NCBI GenBank assembly: GCA_003242315.1
Contig: QGUY01000045.1
Span: forward strand, 1 to 18,901
Direction of reading: 5' to 3'
DNA: 18,901 nucleotides
DNA from: Bacteroidota bacterium
GTDB taxonomy: Bacteria; Bacteroidota; Bacteroidia; Cytophagales; Cyclobacteriaceae
Made by a program: the position numbers and the translations under genes. The notes beneath the pieces were generated by a model. It made no database searches and was not told where the DNA came from. It saw only the letters and a program-made list of their open reading frames with translations. Positions within the stretch are counted from its first letter, which is position 1; each line of letters begins with the position of its first letter. Below, one piece after another: positions 14,546 through 18,901 of this stretch.

Positions 14546-15472
14546 ATGACTCAATCGATCAGATCCAACGCACTCTATCTAAGTCGGGTTCACTTCAGCA
14601 GGGAGGGATACATGTTGCTCTGCCTTTGTCTTACGCTGGTCTTGTCTGCAATTGGCGGTAACTGTTTTGCTCAGGTGCAGGGGGAGTCAAGCCGATTTGA
14701 AAGAGGGTCAAAGCTTATAGGAGAAGTGTATGGCGACCCTGACGCCGGAAAGAAACTCATTGAAGGACTCAGCGATATCGCGCCCGATATGGCGCGATTC
14801 ATCATTGAATTTCCATACGGCGATGTGTACTCGCGGCCGGGACTAGATATGAAGAAAAGAGAAATCGCTACGGTGGCAGCGTTGACGGCAATGGGCAATG
14901 CCAGGCCTCAGTTGAAGACACACATTCGCGCATCAATTAATGTCGGCCTAAAGAAAGAGGAAATAATGGAGTGCATAATCCAGATGGCCCTCTATGCCGG
15001 CTTTCCTGCTTCGCTCAACGCGATCGATGCGGCTCGCGAGGTGTTCAACGAGGGCAAAGGTGAACCATTCAATCCAAAGATGACGCAGGGCGATCAGGCG
15101 ACGCGCTATAAGCGAGGTTCGGAACTAATCGGCAAAGTGTATGGTGATCCGAATGCCGCTCAAAAAATGGAGAAAAGTCTTGGCGACATCGCACCAGACA
15201 TGGCCCGCTTCATATTGGAGTTTCCGTATGGAGACGTGTATTCGCGACCGGGACTGGATATGAAGTCGCGGGAGATAGCCACGGTTGCAGCGTTGACAGC
15301 ACTGGGTACTGCAACGCCTCAGCTGAAGACGCATATCCGGGCTTCATTGAACGTCGGTCTGACGAAGACAGAGATCACTGAATGCATTATCCAGATGGCG
15401 CTGTACGCGGGGTTCCCGGCTGCGCTCAATGCACTGGATGCAGCAAGGGAAGTATTTCAGGAGAAAAGATAA
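14546..15472 (+). CDS. Secreted tandem carboxymuconolactone decarboxylase (CMD)-like protein
   Basis: This 308-residue protein has an N-terminal signal peptide (hydrophobic MLLCLCLTLVLSAIGG, cleavage near FAQ) and two CMD-family domains, residues 50-169 and 187-306, that are 80 percent identical by hand alignment (96 of 120). Each repeat carries REIATVAALTA, QLKTHIRAS and an ECIIQMALYAGFPA helix. There is a single Cys per repeat at that position and no CxxC redox pair, so it is not an AhpD-type peroxidase and is closer to the lactone decarboxylase/hydrolase side of the family. Family enzymes usually act in the cytosol on aromatic-derived lactones, so export is unusual. The reaction is unknown. 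An in-frame ATG at 14612, after a GGGAGGG stretch, would start directly at the signal peptide and may be the true start. Confidence 0.88.
   Translation: MTQSIRSNALYLSRVHFSREGYMLLCLCLTLVLSAIGGNCFAQVQGESSRFERGSKLIGEVYGDPDAGKKLIEGLSDIAPDMARFIIEFPYGDVYSRPGLDMKKREIATVAALTAMGNARPQLKTHIRASINVGLKKEEIMECIIQMALYAGFPASLNAIDAAREVFNEGKGEPFNPKMTQGDQATRYKRGSELIGKVYGDPNAAQKMEKSLGDIAPDMARFILEFPYGDVYSRPGLDMKSREIATVAALTALGTATPQLKTHIRASLNVGLTKTEITECIIQMALYAGFPAALNALDAAREVFQEKR
14693..15463 (+). repeat. Internal domain duplication in the CMD-like gene
   Basis: Codons 50-169 (14693-15052) and 187-306 (15104-15463) encode two copies of one CMD domain with 96 of 120 identical residues and no gaps, joined by 17 residues. 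Third codon positions differ often, so the duplication is not recent and the protein sequence has been kept under selection. Confidence 0.9.
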
Positions 15473-15579
15473 TGTGACCAATCGTGGCGCATGAAATGAA
15501 GATGAGCCAGTTCTGGGCCACCCTGCAATAATCAAGGTGACACATTGTAATAAGATCAACTAGTAAAAAGTAAAACCAT

Positions 15580-16422
15580 ATGAAAAAACGTACGAGGGCT
15601 GAGATCCTCAAAAATCTTAGAGAGAAGATTAGCAAAGGGGAACCTGTAATGGGCGCTGGTGCGGGTACCGGGATTTCAGCCCAATGCGAAGAAGCAGGAG
15701 GTATCGACCTTATCGTAATCTACAATTCCGGACGATATCGCATGGCAGGCCGTGGCTCGCTCGCGGGACTGTTGCCATACGGCAATGCAAACGAAATCGT
15801 CAAGGAAATGGCCCAGGAAATCTTAACCGCTGTGAAAGAGACTCCCGTCCTCGCTGGTGTATGTGCTACAGATCCTTTTCTGTTGCGCGACCGGTTCCTA
15901 CGTGAACTGAAGGAAATGGGCTTCGCAGGCATCCAGAACTTCCCAACGGTAGGGCTGGTTGACGGAATCTTCAGAGCGAATCTGGAAGAAACCGGAATGA
16001 GTTATCAGATGGAAGTTGAGTGCGTGAGAGCTGCAAGGGACCTCGATATGCTCACCACACCCTACGTGTTCAGTGTTGAGGATGCACGGCAAATGGTAAA
16101 GGCCGGAGCCGACATCGTCGTGGCCCACATGGGGCTTACAACGAACGGAAGGATCGGAGCACAAACAGCAAAGACAATGGACGAGTGTGTCGTCGAAATT
16201 CAACGCATCGTCGACGCGTGCAAGGAAATAGATGACAAGGTTATCGTCCTTGCACACGGAGGGCCTATTGCCATGCCCGAAGATGCGGAGTACATCCTGG
16301 AAGCAGTGGACGGAGTTGACGGATTCTATGGCGCAAGTTCCATGGAACGTCTGCCAACAGAAGTTGCTATCACCGAGCAGATTAAGAGATTCAAGAGTAT
16401 CAGGTTTAAAAAGGAAGCATAA
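15580..16422 (+). CDS. TIM-barrel protein of the phosphoenolpyruvate hydrolase family (Tm-1 C-terminal-like)
   Basis: This 280-residue cytosolic protein has no signal peptide. It matches the TIM-barrel family annotated as phosphoenolpyruvate hydrolase-like, which forms the C-terminal half of plant Tm-1. Family features: IYNSGRYRMAGRGSLAG (residues 47-63), LLPYGNANE, VCATDPF, FPTVGLVDGIFRANLEETG, AHMGLTT (His183) and LAHGGPI (His226). The true reaction is not established; related proteins are linked to phosphonopyruvate or PEP chemistry mainly by fold. Its stop overlaps the next gene's ATG by one base (TAATG), so the two are made together. The sensor domain of the divergent sigma-54 regulator (4182-5954) is a homologue, suggesting that the regulator detects this enzyme's substrate or product. 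The preceding 107-nt gap shows no clear promoter or terminator. Confidence 0.9.
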   Translation: MKKRTRAEILKNLREKISKGEPVMGAGAGTGISAQCEEAGGIDLIVIYNSGRYRMAGRGSLAGLLPYGNANEIVKEMAQEILTAVKETPVLAGVCATDPFLLRDRFLRELKEMGFAGIQNFPTVGLVDGIFRANLEETGMSYQMEVECVRAARDLDMLTTPYVFSVEDARQMVKAGADIVVAHMGLTTNGRIGAQTAKTMDECVVEIQRIVDACKEIDDKVIVLAHGGPIAMPEDAEYILEAVDGVDGFYGASSMERLPTEVAITEQIKRFKSIRFKKEA

Positions 16423-17651
16423 TGGCAAACAAAGTGGTCGTCGTCGGCGCCTTCGACACCAAGGGGGCCGAGTACAAATTCTTGATTGACCTTATTCAGT
16501 CACAGGGCATCCAGGTCATTACGGTCAATACAGGTGTGATGGCTTCAACCGATCTATTCCCGGTAAACGTTGAGGCTAACGCAGTTGCGGCAGCTGGCGG
16601 ATCCGATCTCGATTCTTTGAGGAAGGCAAACGACAGGGGCCAGGCAATCACGGTAATGTCGCAGGGAGTTGCTAAAGTGATCAAAGAACTCTACGACAAG
16701 GAAAAATTCGATGGCATTATCGGGATGGGTGGCACAGCAGGTACCAACGTAGTTACCTCAGCGATGCAATTTCTTCCTTACGGATTGCCAAAAATTTGCA
16801 TCTCGACGGTAGCGTCGGGTGACGTATCGCCATATGTGGGAATCAGCGATATCATAATGATTCCATCGCTGACGGACATCGCTGGGATAAACCCGCTCAG
16901 TATGTCCATCTTAAGCAATGCTGTCGGGGCATTGACGGGCATGCTAAACGCTCCGGCAGCAGAGGCGTCGACGGCAAAGCGAACGGTGGCCGCATCAATG
17001 TTTGGAAACACAACGCCATGTATTGATGCCTGTCGGAAGGCTCTTAACGAAAAAGGATATGAAGTGCTTGTATTTCATGCTACTGGTACAGGCGGGAAAA
17101 CAATGGAGAAACTAGTTGAGGAGGGGGTTGTGCAAGGAGTATTGGACATCACCACAACGGAGTGGGCCGATACACTGTGCGGAGGTGTGTTTGACGCCGG
17201 CCCAACGCGGCTTGACGCTGCGGGAAAAGCCGGCGTTCCACACCTGATCTCTCCGGGATGTATCGACATGTGCAACTTTGGTCATATAGACACCATTCCC
17301 GCGCATTACAAAGATCGCCTCTTCTACAAGTGGAATCCGCAGGTTACTCTGATGCGCACAACGCCTGAAGAAAACCGAAAGATCGGCGAGATCTTCGCCG
17401 AAAAAGCCAACAAGGCAAAAGGAAAAGTTGCGTTCATCATCCCCTTGCAAGGATACTCCATGCTTGATTCCAGAAATGGTAAGAACGAAGCTCAGGTGTT
17501 TTGGAATCCAGACGCCGATCGCGCCTTTATTGAAGGGTTGACGAGTAAGCTAAGGTCTAACATCAAAGTTGAGCTTGTCGACGCCAACATCAATGATCCG
17601 AAATTCTCTGCCAGGGCAGTGGAAATGTTCCTGGAACTGATGGAAGAATGA
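16422..17651 (+). CDS. UPF0261 / Tm-1-like ATP-binding domain protein
   Basis: This 409-residue protein belongs to UPF0261, the family of the N-terminal half of the tomato Tm-1 virus-resistance protein. Signatures are VVGAFDTKGAEYKF (residues 7-20), the glycine-rich GMGGTAGTN loop (101-109) likely to contact nucleotide, IMIPSLTDIAGIN, TGTGGKTME (221-229) and SPGCIDMCNFG (278-287). There is no signal peptide, so it should be cytosolic. The ATG overlaps the upstream stop by one base, and AGGA sits about 8 nt before it. Together with the preceding TIM-barrel gene it encodes, in swapped order, both halves of the single plant Tm-1 polypeptide, so the two products probably form one ATP-dependent enzyme or complex. 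Its natural substrate in bacteria is not known to me. Confidence 0.93.
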   Translation: MANKVVVVGAFDTKGAEYKFLIDLIQSQGIQVITVNTGVMASTDLFPVNVEANAVAAAGGSDLDSLRKANDRGQAITVMSQGVAKVIKELYDKEKFDGIIGMGGTAGTNVVTSAMQFLPYGLPKICISTVASGDVSPYVGISDIIMIPSLTDIAGINPLSMSILSNAVGALTGMLNAPAAEASTAKRTVAASMFGNTTPCIDACRKALNEKGYEVLVFHATGTGGKTMEKLVEEGVVQGVLDITTTEWADTLCGGVFDAGPTRLDAAGKAGVPHLISPGCIDMCNFGHIDTIPAHYKDRLFYKWNPQVTLMRTTPEENRKIGEIFAEKANKAKGKVAFIIPLQGYSMLDSRNGKNEAQVFWNPDADRAFIEGLTSKLRSNIKVELVDANINDPKFSARAVEMFLELMEE

Positions 17652-17685
17652 CACCAAAGCCTGACCCCATTAAACCTAATGACAT

Positions 17686-18300
17686 ATGAAAGAAGAAAAT
17701 GAAGTCCTCGTGTCTGAATTAAGGGAAGTAACTACCGTCACAACCATCAAGGATCAGTCTGCAAGCGCTGGTCCCCTCGGTCTGTCTGCCTTCGGCATCT
17801 GTACTATTATGCTAAGCCTGGTAAACGCGGGAGTGATCCCGCTGGATGCCATGGTTCTTTCCATGGGACTGTTTTACGGAGGTGTCACGCAAATTATTGT
17901 AGGTCTTCTGGAAGGTAAGAAGGGCAACACGTTTGGCCTGGTGGCTTTCACTTCGTACGGAATATTCTGGGTATCCTTTGTCTCGATAAACGTAATTCCA
18001 TCGCTCGGCTGGCTGGCGCAGGCATCGTCCGGTGCGATGATCACTTACCTGATCATGTGGTGTCTCTTTACCGTTATCCTGTTCATTGGCACACTCAGGA
18101 TAGGTAAGTTGCTGCAGGTCCTCTTTGGTGCGCTAATCTTGCTGTTTGTACTACTAATCATTGGCAGCATCGCCGGTAGTAGCGCTATTCTGACGCTGGC
18201 AGGTTATGAGGGCCTTCTGGTCGGAGCGATATCACTTTACGCCGCGTCGGCTTTCCTGTTGAATGAATTATTTGGCAAAAGCATTCTACCTGTGGGTTGA
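17686..18300 (+). CDS. Acetate uptake transporter family membrane protein (SatP/YaaH, GPR1/FUN34)
   Basis: This 204-residue protein with six predicted membrane segments is collinear with E. coli SatP. It shares the motifs MGLFYGG, the GLLEGKKGNTFGLVAFTSYG block, a GTLRIGK turn and the C-terminal LNELFGKSILPVG. The family carries acetate, succinate and related monocarboxylates across the inner membrane. The family signature NPAPLGL reads SAGPLGL here (residues 27-33), so the pore entrance has changed and the substrate may be a different short acid. It is the last gene of the operon, 34 nt after the Tm-1-like gene, and is followed by terminator hairpins. It may export or take up an acid formed by the pathway. 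Confidence 0.93.
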   Translation: MKEENEVLVSELREVTTVTTIKDQSASAGPLGLSAFGICTIMLSLVNAGVIPLDAMVLSMGLFYGGVTQIIVGLLEGKKGNTFGLVAFTSYGIFWVSFVSINVIPSLGWLAQASSGAMITYLIMWCLFTVILFIGTLRIGKLLQVLFGALILLFVLLIIGSIAGSSAILTLAGYEGLLVGAISLYAASAFLLNELFGKSILPVG

Positions 18301-18331
18301 CGCCAAACTATATAAGAATTTGGATCAAGAA

Positions 18332-18348
18332 CCCCTTCCTGAAAGGGG
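18332..18348 (+). other. Small hairpin after the transporter gene
   Basis: CCCCTT (18332-18337) pairs with AAGGGG (18343-18348) around a 5-nt loop, 31 nt past the stop codon. There is no T tract; it may help protect the mRNA 3' end upstream of the main terminator. Confidence 0.4.
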
Positions 18349-18399
18349 ACGTTGTGCGCAAAGTCGATTAAAAACACGTTGGATCAGGTTGGGTTAATA

Positions 18400-18442
18400 G
18401 GAGGTCGGTCGGGAGGACCGGCTTCCTTTCCTTTCTTTCCTT
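18400..18442 (+). terminator. Rho-independent terminator of the susC operon
   Basis: GGAGGTCGGTC (18400-18410) pairs with GACCGGCTTCC (18416-18426) over 11 bp including two G-T wobbles, around a GGGAG loop. A T-rich run (18427-18442, TTTCCTTTCTTTCCTT) follows directly. It closes the operon 100 nt after the transporter stop and separates it from the next gene. Confidence 0.82.
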
Positions 18443-18464
18443 ACCCGGCAAATTGTTACATTTG
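18432..18464 (+). promoter_or_regulatory. Probable promoter of the PQQ sugar dehydrogenase gene
   Basis: TACATTTG (18457-18464) is an exact TAnnTTTG -7 box. The -33 position falls in the pyrimidine run (TTTC rather than TTTG). Transcription would start near 18471, giving a leader of about 32 nt, which makes the next gene independent of the sigma-54 operon. Confidence 0.5.
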
Positions 18465-18502
18465 GCCTTATCGCCAAAAAATTGACAAAAAATCGCTTGG
18501 GT

Positions 18503-18901
18503 ATGAGAAAAAAAATCCTCCTTGTGTCAGTTGCCTCAGTACTGGTACTGTCCTCGTGTCAGGGTAAAGTCTCTTCCATGCAGGAAGAGGCAAGTACGCC
18601 ATCCGCCGACTCCACGCTTCCTCCCGTAGAAACCAAAGACCCGAACACAAAATATAAACCCGCATTCCCGGGACAAACCCGTGCGCCTGGCGTCAAGACC
18701 AGCGCGGCGTATGAGGCAAGAATCATTACCGATGGCCTCGACCAACCCTGGGGTATCGTCCAACTTCCCGATGGACGCTTTCTCATCAACCAAAAGACGG
18801 GTACCATGCGGATCGTGTCGCCCGACGGCAAAAAAAGCGATCCGATAAAAGGGCTGCCGGAAGTGAACTCGGCACAGCAAGGCGGACTTCTCGGCCTGAC
18901 A
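18503..18901 (+). CDS. PQQ-dependent sugar dehydrogenase lipoprotein, N-terminal part (runs off the window)
   Basis: The frame stays open from ATG 18503 to the last base and gives 133 residues. A lipoprotein signal peptide ends LSSC (Cys19), then a low-complexity Ser/Thr/Pro/Glu linker, then LDQPWGIVQLPDGRFLINQKTGTMRIV and GLPEVNSAQQGGLLGL. This is the start of the soluble glucose/sorbosone dehydrogenase beta propeller, whose conserved His normally follows in QGGLLDVAL-type motifs. Such enzymes oxidise aldoses in the periplasm with PQQ. The family differs from the PQQ/heme protein at 12236-14506. The gene has its own promoter and lies beyond a terminator, so shared function with the operon is only suggested by proximity. 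Confidence 0.88.
   Translation, partial: MRKKILLVSVASVLVLSSCQGKVSSMQEEASTPSADSTLPPVETKDPNTKYKPAFPGQTRAPGVKTSAAYEARIITDGLDQPWGIVQLPDGRFLINQKTGTMRIVSPDGKKSDPIKGLPEVNSAQQGGLLGLT

Noticed and set aside
15508..15525. Possible third sigma-54 promoter upstream of the TIM-barrel gene (CTGGGCCACCCTGCAA)
   Set aside because: The GG and GC are 8 nt apart, not 10, so it does not fit the sigma-54 spacing rule.
18352..18567. 71-codon plus-strand open frame across the intergenic region
   Set aside because: It crosses the operon terminator, the next promoter and the start of the dehydrogenase gene in another frame.
1..18901. CRISPR arrays, insertion sequences, prophage or integration sites
   Set aside because: I saw no spaced direct repeats, transposase or integrase frames, or terminal repeats; the gene order looks like ordinary chromosomal operons.

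Overview
The window looks like a chromosomal segment from a member of the Bacteroidota, most likely a Cytophagales-type environmental bacterium. The evidence is a SusC/SusD outer-membrane nutrient pair, promoters of the Bacteroidota form (TTTG, 17-19 nt, TAnnTTTG), AT-rich start regions with few Shine-Dalgarno sequences, and several Bacteroidota-style secreted or lipid-anchored proteins. The genus cannot be read from the sequence.

Layout: (1) 1-449 holds housekeeping material: the 5' end of a glyceraldehyde-3-phosphate dehydrogenase gene on the minus strand and a tRNA-Glu(TTC) on the plus strand, each with its own promoter, then a hairpin terminator at 466-488. (2) 505-3955, minus strand, is a tightly coupled three-gene operon reading from right to left: a secreted Dabb-type alpha/beta-barrel protein, FdhD (molybdenum cofactor sulfurtransferase) and an FdhF/YdeP-type molybdopterin oxidoreductase. 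(3) 4182-5954, minus strand, encodes a sigma-54 activator whose N-terminal sensor is a TIM-barrel domain homologous to an enzyme encoded in the next operon. (4) 6398-18300, plus strand, is a 12-kb operon of eight genes: SusC, SusD, a secreted protein with two DUF1080 domains, a lipid-anchored PQQ dehydrogenase with a built-in cytochrome c domain, a secreted double carboxymuconolactone-decarboxylase-like protein, a cytosolic TIM-barrel protein (phosphoenolpyruvate hydrolase family), a Tm-1-like UPF0261 protein and an acetate/succinate-type transporter. It ends at a strong terminator (18400-18442). (5) From 18503 to the window edge is the start of a separate PQQ-dependent sugar dehydrogenase lipoprotein gene.

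How it may work together (inference): the regulator gene lies between two operons, and each operon has a GG-N10-GC sigma-54 promoter (minus strand at 3991-4006, plus strand at 6137-6153). A cluster of GTAAC/GTTAC elements lies about 124-170 bp upstream of each promoter, so one activator could control both operons. Its sensor resembles the operon's TIM-barrel enzyme but has replaced several charged or histidine residues, as expected of a non-catalytic ligand sensor. The operon suggests uptake of a carbohydrate or glycoside through the outer membrane, oxidation and cleavage in the periplasm (PQQ/heme dehydrogenase, DUF1080, CMD), and cytosolic processing by the two proteins that in plants form one polypeptide (tomato Tm-1). 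Monocarboxylate transport and a formate-dehydrogenase-like enzyme may handle the end products. The substrate is unknown.

Two RNA-scale structures are not explained by the genes: a two-tier 54-nt hairpin in the susC leader (6307-6360) and a perfect 16-bp inverted repeat inside the signal-peptide codons of the DUF1080 gene (11000-11036).
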